A DNA stretch of 64,000 nt. Source: JAGVPT01 sp035500675 (GTDB taxonomy: Bacteria > Bacteroidota > Ignavibacteria > UBA10030 > UBA8401). The stretch spans positions 1 through 64,000 of the forward strand of contig DATJXA010000066.1 of NCBI GenBank assembly GCA_035500675.1. Direction: 5' to 3'. The position numbers and the translations under genes were made by a program. Below are positions 1-9,166 of this stretch, piece after piece. The notes under the pieces were generated by a model. The model made no database searches, was not told the origin of the DNA, and saw only the letters and a program-made list of their open reading frames with translations. The stretch's first letter is position 1, and the number at the start of each line of letters is the position of its first letter.

Positions 1-12
1 GTTGTCTTTGCG

Positions 13-1002
13 ATGACACTTGCTGAGACACAACATTCTTCTCTAGTTTCTGTTGTAATGCCTCTCTATAATAACGCGGGAGAGATACGGCGAGGGATCA
101 CTTCCGTTTTTTCACAATCGATCATCCCTCTCGAACTCATCGTCGTCAACGATGGCTCTACCGATGGCGGGGAGAAGATCGTTCGAGAAATGAAGGATGA
201 AAGGATTAAAGTCCTCGACCAAAAGAACCAAGGCGTATCCGCAGCCCGCAATCGCGGTATCGCGGAAGCAAAGGGCGAACTGGTTGCGTTCCTCGATGCG
301 GATGATGAATGGAGGCCCGATTTTCTCGAAACAATTTTACGTCTCCGCAATACGTTTCCTCAGTGCGGGTTTTTCGCGACGCATTATACGTATAGAGAAC
401 TGAACGGACATTATCGCTCTCCCATTCTTCACAAGATTCCCGGCGGCCAATGGGAAGGCGTCCTCCAGAATTATTTTGAAGTCGCTGCATCGTCCGATCC
501 GCCAATATGGTCGTCGGCGGTTGCCGTGAAAAAAGAAGCGCTTCTTTCCATCGGCGGATTTCCCGAGGGGATCGCGATCGGCGAGGACCTTTTGACGTGG
601 GCAAGACTCGCGGTAGCACAAAAGATCGCATACTCGAGAAAGCAGTGTTCTGTCTTTTGGTTGCGGGGACCTTTAACCGGCTTTCCGACCCGGACTCCGG
701 AAATCCCCGACAGGGTTGGTCAACAATTGGCGGCACTAATGACCGATGTTCCGCGGGAGAGCATGAAGAGTTTTCATCAATACCTTGCGATGTGGCATAG
801 AATGCGGGTCTCGATGTTTCTCCACCATCAGGACCGTTCCAATGCAATCGTGGAATTGAAAAAAATGGCCCGATACGCCCCCGCAGACCCGCAAGTCTAT
901 ATCTACGGGACTCTTGCGCTGATGCCGAAAACGGTAAGGAAATTTGTTGTTCAAATCTTTACATTATTAAAATCCGTTCGTCGAAGTATTCGGAGAGACT
1001 GA
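13..1002 (+). CDS. GT2 family glycosyltransferase
   Basis: Family 2 (GT-A fold) glycosyltransferase that would move a sugar from a nucleotide donor onto a growing surface polysaccharide at the inner face of the membrane. The N-terminal 230 residues show the family signature: VSVVMPLYNN at residue 12 on, VVNDGST (nucleotide-binding loop) and the metal-binding FLDADDEW motif, followed by an acidic GEDLLTW motif near residue 190. The C-terminus is basic and may sit on the membrane. The reading frame is open to the left edge of the window, so the true start could lie upstream. The next gene begins 4 bases after the stop, indicating an operon. Donor and acceptor cannot be read from sequence. Confidence 0.88.
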   Translation: MTLAETQHSSLVSVVMPLYNNAGEIRRGITSVFSQSIIPLELIVVNDGSTDGGEKIVREMKDERIKVLDQKNQGVSAARNRGIAEAKGELVAFLDADDEWRPDFLETILRLRNTFPQCGFFATHYTYRELNGHYRSPILHKIPGGQWEGVLQNYFEVAASSDPPIWSSAVAVKKEALLSIGGFPEGIAIGEDLLTWARLAVAQKIAYSRKQCSVFWLRGPLTGFPTRTPEIPDRVGQQLAALMTDVPRESMKSFHQYLAMWHRMRVSMFLHHQDRSNAIVELKKMARYAPADPQVYIYGTLALMPKTVRKFVVQIFTLLKSVRRSIRRD

Positions 1003-1006
1003 GGTC

Positions 1007-2383
1007 ATGGAAGAAGTATTCGAAGAAGCCGTTGAAGAGGAAGAAGAGGATAACCGGGAGCTTTCGTGGACTGAGTCCCTCCGGCGGTCGAAACTTCCAG
1101 TTCTTGTATGGGTCGTTTTTATCACGACCTTTGCCGCTTGCGCTTTTGGCGGCACCGGCTTCCTGGCATTCTCCGTCGCTGGGTATGCGTGGATCCTTTG
1201 TCTTGCGCTCTCAGTCATGGTCATTCCGGCGAACCTCGACCGCATTGCCTTCCCCGTCTCGATATGGCTCCCATGGATACTGTTTGTCGTCATCGAAGGA
1301 TACATGTCCGACTATGTGAACTTGCAGCGGTCAACGATGCTTCTGTGCCCTATCATCGTCGGCATGGCTGCCTCTACGGGCAGGATTGACGAGACACAAT
1401 TGTTCAACTTTTCGCTTTTGATGAAGGTCTTTGCGCTGGCCCTCCTCATCCTCACCTCGCTGCTTACCGGCCTTCTTGTGACGGGAAAATTACCGGGTGC
1501 AACCGGATTAGCGCCTCAGGCGATCACGGCGACCATTCTTGCATCGTTTTTCGCATCTGGGTATTCCTTCGGCCGGGTGAACGACCTGTTCTGGTGGAGC
1601 GCCATCGTGTTGTTGCCCGTCGTCGCACTCACGAGGATGGCTATTTTCGTTTCGGGGCTCTCACTGCCGGCAACTTTTGCGCCCATGAAGTTTCCGACAC
1701 GAGCTACCTTATTGGTCGTGGTGATGTTGTTAGGCGTGGGCCTTTTCTATACATCGCGCGTCCAGGGAAAAATGTTTATGTCGGGGCAAGGGACAATCGA
1801 AGATATCGGCAACGAAGAGGATCTCGCCACGAGCGGCCGCCGTCATATGGCAGAGGTTCTTGTGGAACAAATATCTGAAAAACCTATCTGGGGGTATGGG
1901 GCAAATGCATCCGAAGATTTGATTTTAAAATTGACTGAAGGGACTTTGACCCATCCTCATGACGATTGGTTGAGGTTTATGTACGATTACGGGGCGGTCG
2001 GAACGGTATTGTTTTTTTTCACTCTCGTTATTCAGGTCCGTCATTTGTTAAAAAAGGCGCACCGGACCGAGGGGGAGATACGCACCTTCTTTTTTGCAGC
2101 GGCATCGACATTTCTGCCGTTTGCTCTCATTATGTTTACGGACAACATCGTTCTTTACGCGGCGTTCTTTGGAAATTTGCAGTTTACGATCATCGGACTT
2201 GCGTACGCTGCGGAAAAGCGTTCCCGCCTCGAGAAAGTGTATTACGAAGACGACGAATTTTACGAGAACCAGTATAGAAGAACGTCCCGCTCGCTGGTTT
2301 ATCGGGAAGACGAAGGGAGTGGAAACGACGACACCGATCCGACAAGCAAGAGCCCTGAACCACCCGAGGATCAAAGCCGTTAG
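1007..2383 (+). CDS. O-antigen ligase / polymerase-like membrane protein
   Basis: A 458-residue polytopic membrane protein of the O-antigen ligase/Wzy type (PF04932-like). About ten hydrophobic segments lie between residues 30 and 400. The family's periplasmic signature is visible as GYGAN (296-300) followed by HPHDDWLR (316-323), where the histidines are typical of ligases. The N-terminus is strongly acidic and the C-terminal 55 residues are a polar cytoplasmic tail rich in E, D, S and P. It follows the GT2 gene by 4 bases, with GAGGTC ahead of the ATG, and precedes a double glycosyltransferase, so it probably polymerises or ligates the glycan made by its neighbours. Ligase versus polymerase cannot be decided from sequence. 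Confidence 0.8.
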   Translation: MEEVFEEAVEEEEEDNRELSWTESLRRSKLPVLVWVVFITTFAACAFGGTGFLAFSVAGYAWILCLALSVMVIPANLDRIAFPVSIWLPWILFVVIEGYMSDYVNLQRSTMLLCPIIVGMAASTGRIDETQLFNFSLLMKVFALALLILTSLLTGLLVTGKLPGATGLAPQAITATILASFFASGYSFGRVNDLFWWSAIVLLPVVALTRMAIFVSGLSLPATFAPMKFPTRATLLVVVMLLGVGLFYTSRVQGKMFMSGQGTIEDIGNEEDLATSGRRHMAEVLVEQISEKPIWGYGANASEDLILKLTEGTLTHPHDDWLRFMYDYGAVGTVLFFFTLVIQVRHLLKKAHRTEGEIRTFFFAAASTFLPFALIMFTDNIVLYAAFFGNLQFTIIGLAYAAEKRSRLEKVYYEDDEFYENQYRRTSRSLVYREDEGSGNDDTDPTSKSPEPPEDQSR

Positions 2384-2407
2384 ACGGTGGCACGAAATGA
2401 CAACGCC

Positions 2408-4747
2408 ATGAAAAAAGTAATCTACTTTACTTCGTCTTATCGAATCGGATTGACCGCGTTGCTCACGGAACAAGCGTGCGCCCTCGTCAAACAAGCACCG
2501 GGCCGGTTCTTGTTTGTCTCTGGGGAGAATGAACAACTCCCGGGACTTCACGACAGGCTCTTTAACGTCGGAGCCCGTGCCGCAATTTTGCATGGTCTCG
2601 ACGACCATCTCCATTTTTTCGAGCTCGTGCGGAGCTTCTATATGCTCTCGAAAGAGTTCCAGCCCGGTCTTGTCCACGTGCAAACAAACTGGCAGCTTGC
2701 GATCGCAGTCTGCGTAAAATATTGGTACCGCCAGCCCTATTCGCTGGCGTATACTCTTCACGGATACCGGCATAACTTTGCGTTCCGGTCTGTGTTTGCA
2801 CGATACCTCATAGGCCTCAGTCTGTCGCTTTTCGTCGATAAAGTGTACATGAGCTCGACTTTTTTGAAAGACAGGTTCAAAATTTTGCGAAAGAAAACGG
2901 AGATCCTTTTCCTCGGCGTCGACGAAGCATATTTCAACTGTATGACGCCCCTCCCTCCGCTGGATGAAAAGGGGGTTATTTTTCCCGGCGAATTCCGAGC
3001 GGGAAAAAACCAGGAGATGCTGATTCATGCAGTTTCAAAATATATTGAACAGACACATGATACTTCGCTCAAACTCTATCTTCCGGGTGCCGGGAAAAAG
3101 CTAGAATCGTGTAAAGTGCTTGCACGAAAGCTGGGAATCGAAGGAAACGTCGTTTTTCCAGGCTTTGTCGACAGGGACCAGATCCTTGCGTTGTACCAGC
3201 GATGTCATTGTGCCGTTGTGCCGACCAACATTGAAACGTTCGGCCTTTCGATCGTCGAACCCTTCGTCCTCGGGAGAGTAGTGATCTCCAGACGGGTGGG
3301 AATCGCCGGTGATTTGCTTATTGATGGCTACAACGGTTTTCTGTTCGACACGGAAACCCAGCTCATCGAAGCGTTGCGTACTGCGTTCACCAATGAACAC
3401 TTGCTGCGTCAAGTAACGGACAGAACGCGCGAAGAAAGAAATCTCTTCCGGTGGCAGAATATTACGCAGCAATATTTACGGAGCGTCGATGAAACTCTCG
3501 AAGGCGGGGCGCACCAGACATCGTCCATAGCAACCCGTTCGCAGCGCGTGATGATCATGTGGACAAACTTTTTGCCGTATCACATCGCCCGAATTGAACA
3601 TCTCAAGAAACGGTTGGATCAAATTGGGTGTACATTATCGGCGGTGGAAGTCGCTTCGAGCGACGGGTTGTATCCTTTTTCTGAAGCCTCGACAGGAAAC
3701 ACCATCGATTACATATCTTGCTTTACGCATACGTCATATCGGAAATTGCAGGCCCGCCAAATATATGATAGAGTGTACAGCTTGCTTAATCATATTAAAC
3801 CAGACGTCATTTTTGCTCCGGCAACGCCCTTCCCGTCCGGAATGGCCGCGGCGAAGTACAGAGTTGAAAGCCGAACGCGGTCTATTTTAATGGATGATGC
3901 ATGGGATCGATCCGATCGCCGAGGCGGATTTGTCAAATGGGTGAAGAAGAACATCCACCAGAATATCGACGGCGCGTTCATCCCGGCCCCATCACACGAA
4001 TTGTATTTCAATCGACTCGGATTTCAACAGGACAGACTTGTCTTCGGCGTCGACGTCGTCGATAACTCATTCTTCTCATCGCACGCAGCTTCGGCACGAG
4101 CTAAGGGCAACGCTCTCCGAAAACGCCTCGACCTTCCCGCTAACTATTTCCTTTTTGTGGGCCGCCTTCTTCCAATCAAGGGTATCGCAACCCTGTTGCA
4201 GGGCTACAGACGGTATCGAAAAAATACTCAATCGAAACCGTGGTCACTAGTGATTGTCGGCGACGGCGAGGAGATGCGGAAGATAGAACAGGAGGCGAAG
4301 AGCACGCCGGGAATTATAGCCGCAGGAACAAAAACGGGGGAAGAGTTGTGTCAATACTATGGGCTCGCGTCGGCGCTTGTCATGCCGAGCGAAACGGAAA
4401 CATGGGGATTGGTTGTCAACGAGGCGATGGCTTCAGGATTACCGGTTCTTGTCAGCACGGGATGCGGATGCGCATCGACGTTGGTTGAAGAAGGAAAGAA
4501 CGGATGGACCTTCGAAGCCGGCGATGCAGATATGCTTGCCGAAGTAATGAAACGTTGCGCGGCTTTACGCCCATCTGCGCTCGAAGCGATGGGAGAGCAA
4601 TCGTCCCAGCGCATTGGCGCATGGTCGCTGGATACTTTTGCCGACGGCGTTATTGCCGCCCTGCGAATTCCGCGCCGGCAGGAGGCAAGCATTGTCGCGA
4701 ACATCTTAACAAATTTTTGGACGGGGCGCATCAGTCTCTATCCGTAA
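2408..4747 (+). CDS. Double-domain GT4-type glycosyltransferase fusion
   Basis: Two complete GT-B glycosyltransferases (GT4 / 'glycosyl transferases group 1') in one 779-residue chain. The first half carries the donor-site E-x7-E motif as ETFGLSIVE and the second half carries it as ETWGLVVNE; the second half also has the FVGRLLPIKG loop that opens the C-terminal Rossmann domain. A GTG at 2387 lies in frame, but the ATG at 2408 gives the natural N-terminus MKKVIYFTSSYRIG and is preferred. The gene lies just behind the ligase-like gene. The fusion suggests two successive sugar additions on the same acceptor. Both donor sites look intact. Sugar specificity is unknown. Confidence 0.85.
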   Translation: MKKVIYFTSSYRIGLTALLTEQACALVKQAPGRFLFVSGENEQLPGLHDRLFNVGARAAILHGLDDHLHFFELVRSFYMLSKEFQPGLVHVQTNWQLAIAVCVKYWYRQPYSLAYTLHGYRHNFAFRSVFARYLIGLSLSLFVDKVYMSSTFLKDRFKILRKKTEILFLGVDEAYFNCMTPLPPLDEKGVIFPGEFRAGKNQEMLIHAVSKYIEQTHDTSLKLYLPGAGKKLESCKVLARKLGIEGNVVFPGFVDRDQILALYQRCHCAVVPTNIETFGLSIVEPFVLGRVVISRRVGIAGDLLIDGYNGFLFDTETQLIEALRTAFTNEHLLRQVTDRTREERNLFRWQNITQQYLRSVDETLEGGAHQTSSIATRSQRVMIMWTNFLPYHIARIEHLKKRLDQIGCTLSAVEVASSDGLYPFSEASTGNTIDYISCFTHTSYRKLQARQIYDRVYSLLNHIKPDVIFAPATPFPSGMAAAKYRVESRTRSILMDDAWDRSDRRGGFVKWVKKNIHQNIDGAFIPAPSHELYFNRLGFQQDRLVFGVDVVDNSFFSSHAASARAKGNALRKRLDLPANYFLFVGRLLPIKGIATLLQGYRRYRKNTQSKPWSLVIVGDGEEMRKIEQEAKSTPGIIAAGTKTGEELCQYYGLASALVMPSETETWGLVVNEAMASGLPVLVSTGCGCASTLVEEGKNGWTFEAGDADMLAEVMKRCAALRPSALEAMGEQSSQRIGAWSLDTFADGVIAALRIPRRQEASIVANILTNFWTGRISLYP

Positions 4748-4909
4748 TGCGCGTTGGGGTCAGCTGACTGATTGCGATGGTCTGTTCATGGCGGCATTTT
4801 GCTGTGAATGCCTCACATTTTCAAAAAATACGTGCGTTTTTGTATCAGTCCGATCGGCCTGTATTCCTAAAATCATGATTCTTTCAACGATCAAACATGA
4901 GTTGAAACG
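4748..4909 (+). other. Intergenic gap before the sensor-kinase-like gene
   Basis: This 162-base gap separates the glycosyltransferase operon from the next gene. No clear terminator hairpin is visible. It must contain the promoter of the downstream gene, but no convincing -35/-10 pair can be assigned. Confidence 0.4.
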
Positions 4910-7252
4910 ATGAAACGACGACGATCATCTTCGCGACAAAGCGCAGCAAATTTTTCTCTCTTCACGGTCTCGCTCCTTTTTACCGCGGTGGTCGGAGTGT
5001 TGTTCTATTTCTTTTACGAAGAGAGCATCTCATTAGAACTCGAGAAAAATAGTCACGACGTCGACGTTCTCAGATCGTCGTTACAAGCAACTCTCAACGC
5101 AAACGAGAGATTTTTTCTCGCGGCATCGCATGAAGACATCGCTGCTGCTGCCGTCAAACAGGAATGTCAGGAGTACCTTCGCCTCCATCGTGAAATTGCG
5201 AGGGCTTCGGTGAAGGAGAACGGGGTTGTCGAATGGGCCCTCAGCAGAGATTCGTCCCTCGACATATATCTTCAACTGCATTCTCGATCCGGTGCCTTCC
5301 TTTCGTTTCCCGAGACATGGAGAAGCGTTTCTTATTCGAAGCCATTTCCCGTCGGCACATCATATTATTTTTCGGCTAGCTTTCCGGGCAGCGCGAACTC
5401 TCGCGATACCCTGACCATCGTCTATTCCGCGGAAGAATTCCTGAAGGGGATTCTATTGTCTCATCCCATGGAAAATGGAGAGGTCTCCTTGTTCTCCGGC
5501 ATCGGAGAAAGCATTGCGTCAACTGGATTTTCCAATGCTCCTTCGTATTTCCGCATACAGCGCGCGGTGCAAGGGTACGAACAACTGCTGAGCGTGGATA
5601 TTGCCGACACACGGTTCTCATTCTGGACGCCGAGTATGATCGTCGGCGCCTCGATCTGCGCCCTCCTCATCGTTGCTCTTTTTGCTCTTCTCTTTGCCCT
5701 TCAGAGGGATGTCAAAAAGCTTCGGTCGGCTCAATCGTCGTTGCGAAGCAGCGAAGAACGTTTTCGCACGATCTTCGAGGGTTCTGCAGACGGCATACGG
5801 TTGATGGATCGTTACGGACGAACGGTCATGGTCAATTCGGCATACTGCGACCTCGTGAAAACATCGAGCGAGGAATTGCTCCGCGAATATAACGACGGCA
5901 ATGAAAACCTCGAGGCGCGGTATGCGTCGAACTCGGCGTTTCGCTCCCAGTTCGATGCGGGCACGTTGAAGATGCCGGCAACGCAGACCATGAAACGGCG
6001 CGGCGGTGAAGAGATCCCCGTAGAGGTAAGCCATTCATTCATCGATGTCGGCGGCGGGGAGAAACTTCTCCTCAGTATCTTCCGCGACGTCAGCGAAAAG
6101 AGAAAGCTTGAGATGGATGCCTTGCAGGTGCAAAAAATGGACGCCCTCGGCGAGTTCGCCGTCGGCATCGGCAACAGCCTTAAGAACGTCTCCGGCATCA
6201 TCTTAAACTCCGCCGAGATGATCGGGAAGGAAAGTTCGTACGATGCGCGTCTTTCGCATTACGTCGCGATGGTCGTGGCCGAATCTAAACGCACATCCGA
6301 GCTGGCCGACGATCTCCTGATCTTTGCGAGGTCGAAGGTGACGGAACACAAACCGATCGTCGCCGAAAGGATGATCTCGCAGGCGCAAAAGATCCTCGAA
6401 CATTCTCTCCCGCCGTCGTGCCGCCTTTCGGTAGTGTCCGGAGATAATTTCGCGACGGTGAACGGCGACGTGCATCAGCTCCATCAAGCCATCGTCAACA
6501 TCGCTCTTACGGCTCAGCAGCGTATGCCGGACGGCGGCGAGATCAAGATCGAAAGCTCCATCGCCGACCCGGAAACCGTGAAGCGCCGGTCCCCCCTCCT
6601 CGAGGGAAAGGAATTGCTTGCGATCACCATTTCCGATAACGGAAAAGAATTGGACGAGTACAGCCAGCGCCGCATCTTTGAGCCGTACTTCAACGCACGC
6701 TCGACGGACCAAAGCTCAGGGCTTCGACTATCCGTAGCCTACGGGATCGTCCAGCGTCATTCAGGGTTTGTCGACGTCAAAAGCAAAAAAGGAACCGGCA
6801 CGTCGATAACGATCTTTCTTCCTGTGATAGGACACGAGAAACCGGAAGCCGTAAAGGGAGAGACACAAGCGGCCGAAGGAGGGAACGAATGTCTTCTCAT
6901 CGTCGACGACGAAGAATCGTTCCGCGAGTTGTATGAACAAGGCCTTGTTTCTGTCGGCTATAAAGTCTATACTGCTCAGGACGGGGAGCGGGCGTTTACG
7001 GTGTATCAGGAACATCGCGCCGAGATCGATCTGGTCGTCACCGACCTCATGATGCCAAAAGTGAACGGCGAGGAATTGATCACCAAAATTTTGTCCCTCA
7101 ATCCAGCTGCGAAAACAATTCTTGTGACCGGTGCAATCGACCTTAAAGCGAAAGCAGAATTCCTTAAACTGGGAATCCGTGACATTATCATGAAACCGTT
7201 TCTTTTCGACGAACTTATGGCCTCCGTAAGAAAAGTCCTTGACACCCAATAA
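4910..7252 (+). CDS. Hybrid sensor kinase-like protein with degenerate kinase core and intact receiver
   Basis: A 780-residue membrane protein. Order: transmembrane helix (about 16-36), extracytoplasmic sensor (37-238), second helix (about 242-264), PAS domain (about 280-395), HisKA/HATPase region (405-640) and C-terminal receiver (660-780). The dimerisation helix is clear, but the phosphoacceptor histidine expected in 'GIAHDFNN' is Asn422 (GIGNSLKN). The ATPase boxes are also eroded: N-box NIALTAQQRM lacks the second Asn, G1 reads DNGKELDE instead of DxGxG, and G2 reads SSGLRLSV. The receiver keeps the acidic pocket D666/D667, phosphoacceptor D712, T740 and K762. It is therefore probably a pseudokinase that relays a signal through its receiver. 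The stop is followed at once by the phosphatase gene. Confidence 0.88.
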   Translation: MKRRRSSSRQSAANFSLFTVSLLFTAVVGVLFYFFYEESISLELEKNSHDVDVLRSSLQATLNANERFFLAASHEDIAAAAVKQECQEYLRLHREIARASVKENGVVEWALSRDSSLDIYLQLHSRSGAFLSFPETWRSVSYSKPFPVGTSYYFSASFPGSANSRDTLTIVYSAEEFLKGILLSHPMENGEVSLFSGIGESIASTGFSNAPSYFRIQRAVQGYEQLLSVDIADTRFSFWTPSMIVGASICALLIVALFALLFALQRDVKKLRSAQSSLRSSEERFRTIFEGSADGIRLMDRYGRTVMVNSAYCDLVKTSSEELLREYNDGNENLEARYASNSAFRSQFDAGTLKMPATQTMKRRGGEEIPVEVSHSFIDVGGGEKLLLSIFRDVSEKRKLEMDALQVQKMDALGEFAVGIGNSLKNVSGIILNSAEMIGKESSYDARLSHYVAMVVAESKRTSELADDLLIFARSKVTEHKPIVAERMISQAQKILEHSLPPSCRLSVVSGDNFATVNGDVHQLHQAIVNIALTAQQRMPDGGEIKIESSIADPETVKRRSPLLEGKELLAITISDNGKELDEYSQRRIFEPYFNARSTDQSSGLRLSVAYGIVQRHSGFVDVKSKKGTGTSITIFLPVIGHEKPEAVKGETQAAEGGNECLLIVDDEESFRELYEQGLVSVGYKVYTAQDGERAFTVYQEHRAEIDLVVTDLMMPKVNGEELITKILSLNPAAKTILVTGAIDLKAKAEFLKLGIRDIIMKPFLFDELMASVRKVLDTQ

Positions 7253-7759
7253 ATGAATATCCTTTTCGTTTGTACTGCGAATATTACGCGTAGCGCAATG
7301 AGCGCGGCAATTCTGAAGAATATGGTCGCCGCGAACGGGGTGCAGGATCTTTTTGTCGTCGATTCTGCGGGAACGGAGGCGCTGTGGGAAATGCCGCCGG
7401 ACGAGACGACCATTGCTGTGTGCAAAAACCATGGCATCGATATTTCCATGCACCGGGGCCAGCAGGTGACGCATTCGATGGTCAACGATGCGTCGCTGAT
7501 TCTTTGCATGGCCGAACCGCATATGAGAATTATCAGAGGAATTTTTCCCCAATGGGAAAGGAAAATTCTGCTGTTAAAAGAATTTGGCCTCGAGGAGCCC
7601 GTCAGCAACCCGTCGGTCAGCGACCCGACCGGAAGCTCAAAAAGAAAATACGAGAAGTGCTTTCTAGAAATCGAAACGGAAATTAAAAGAATTTATCCTC
7701 TTCTTGTGGAGTTGGGACAGTGGGAGAAGGAAAAACAAGAGATAGGAGAGAAGAGCTAA
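7253..7759 (+). CDS. Low-molecular-weight protein-tyrosine phosphatase
   Basis: Cytoplasmic low-molecular-weight tyrosine phosphatase (Wzb/Etp type), which dephosphorylates phosphotyrosine proteins such as capsule-assembly tyrosine kinases. The P-loop C-x5-R-S is visible at the N-terminus as CTANITRS, and the general-acid aspartate is in SDPTGSS near residue 122, the usual place. Its 168 residues are slightly longer than the usual 150. The start codon directly abuts the TAA of the sensor-kinase-like gene, so the two are translationally coupled. With polysaccharide genes on either side, a role in controlling polymer synthesis is likely. No BY-kinase partner lies in the window. Confidence 0.87.
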   Translation: MNILFVCTANITRSAMSAAILKNMVAANGVQDLFVVDSAGTEALWEMPPDETTIAVCKNHGIDISMHRGQQVTHSMVNDASLILCMAEPHMRIIRGIFPQWERKILLLKEFGLEEPVSNPSVSDPTGSSKRKYEKCFLEIETEIKRIYPLLVELGQWEKEKQEIGEKS

Positions 7760-7891
7760 GAGAAAATGAGAAAGACTTGTTTTTAATCAACGATGCCTTC
7801 CGCTCGTCTCTCTTTTTTCTTGATCTCTTGATTTTTTCCCGCAACTCATCATCCAAATATGTATATTCGGTGTACAATACCTGAGGGCGGT

Positions 7892-8794
7892 ATGGCGCAC
7901 CAGAATGACCATGTGTGGGGAATTATCCTAGCTGCAGGCGACGGCGTAAGACTCAAACCGTATATCCAATCCCGTTTCAATTCCGATTGTCCAAAACAAT
8001 TTTGTGTGTTCACCGGAACACGATCGATGCTTGCGCATACGATCGCTCGCGTTACCCGGTATATTCCGATCGAACGAACGGTCGTCACCATCACCGAAGC
8101 CCATGGCGTCTACGCTCGCAAGGATCTTGAGCACGTAGACAACCGGAATATTATCACACAGCCAAGCAATAAAGAGACGAGCGCAAGCATCCTTCTCCCC
8201 CTCCTCCACATCATGCGGCGCGACCCGGACGCCATCGTCGTTATTTTTCCGTCGGATCATTATATCCGGGAAGAGGAACGATTCATGGAGTATGTCCGCG
8301 CAGGGACAGAATTTGTCGAGCACCATTCCAAGTATTTGCTCCTCCTGGGTATAGAATCCGAATCCTTGCTCCAGGACTATGGCTGGATTGAGACAAGCAT
8401 GAAGATCGCAGATATCAGAGGAAGCGAAATTCTCCGCGTCAAGCGCTTCATGGAAAAGCCCGATGCAAAGAAGGCGTTCACCGTGCAACGGAACCGGACG
8501 CTCTGCAACACGATGGTCTTCATCAGTCTCGCCTCCTCCATGTTGAGAAAATTTCGTCTTATGACCCCGGCGGTCTTTCATGCGTTCAAAAAAATAGACG
8601 AAGCGATTTCTTCTCCCCATGAAGAAGAAATTGTCCATGAGGTCTATTCTGTCCTGACGCCGGTCGATTTTTCCAAAGCGATATTGGGTCATGACCCTCG
8701 CGGCCTCGCAGTGATTCGGATACAAGACGTGTACTGGAACGATTGGGGAGATGAAACACGCATCCGAACAGATCTCGAGCGTATGAAGAAATGA
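7892..8794 (+). CDS. Mannose-1-phosphate guanylyltransferase-like nucleotidyltransferase
   Basis: Sugar-phosphate nucleotidyltransferase of the GDP-mannose pyrophosphorylase group, which makes GDP-mannose (or a related NDP-sugar) for glycan synthesis. Seen are the LAAGDGVRLKP phosphate-binding loop, PKQF, the metal-binding FPSDHYI motif, the sugar-phosphate motif MEKPDA and a late WNDWGDE. Two divergences occur in the loop (GDG for GGG and KP for WP), so nucleotide preference is uncertain. An upstream ATG at 7859 is in frame, but the ATG at 7892 has GAGGGCGG just before it and starts close to the domain, so it is preferred. At about 300 residues it lacks the C-terminal isomerase domain of bifunctional enzymes. 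Confidence 0.78.
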   Translation: MAHQNDHVWGIILAAGDGVRLKPYIQSRFNSDCPKQFCVFTGTRSMLAHTIARVTRYIPIERTVVTITEAHGVYARKDLEHVDNRNIITQPSNKETSASILLPLLHIMRRDPDAIVVIFPSDHYIREEERFMEYVRAGTEFVEHHSKYLLLLGIESESLLQDYGWIETSMKIADIRGSEILRVKRFMEKPDAKKAFTVQRNRTLCNTMVFISLASSMLRKFRLMTPAVFHAFKKIDEAISSPHEEEIVHEVYSVLTPVDFSKAILGHDPRGLAVIRIQDVYWNDWGDETRIRTDLERMKK

Positions 8795-9166
8795 ATTCAA
8801 AACGATCAGAAATCCTCCGAAAAGCGTTACCCCCATTTTCTGTCTTACAGTTCGCCCTCGATCAGCCTCTCCAGTGAACACGGTAGGGTGTTCACCTCAG
8901 CTAGGATAAGGTTCCCACTCTATTTACACACACCGTAGAATTTCTTACATAAATGTACGGTCAAAAACAATCGGGCCTTTGCCGAGCACCCGAAGAGTGT
9001 CGCAAAATTCCTTTAATTTCCTCGATCACGATGCGCGATTCACTCTGCAAAGAGCATATTCTAAATTGCAGACGATTTTAGAATTATTCCCGACCCCTAT
9101 AAGCTGCTCTTTTAGGTTGGTCGGTTTGGTTTATTGTTCATCGAAGATGACTGTAGGAATAGCATA
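8795..9166. other. Gene-free gap with a short palindrome
   Basis: No coding region is supported in these 372 bases. A perfect 8-bp-arm palindrome (GTGAACAC, 6-base loop, GTGTTCAC) occupies 8874-8895; no T-tract follows on either side, so it is not a standard terminator. The promoter of the following small gene must lie in the right half. Confidence 0.5.
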
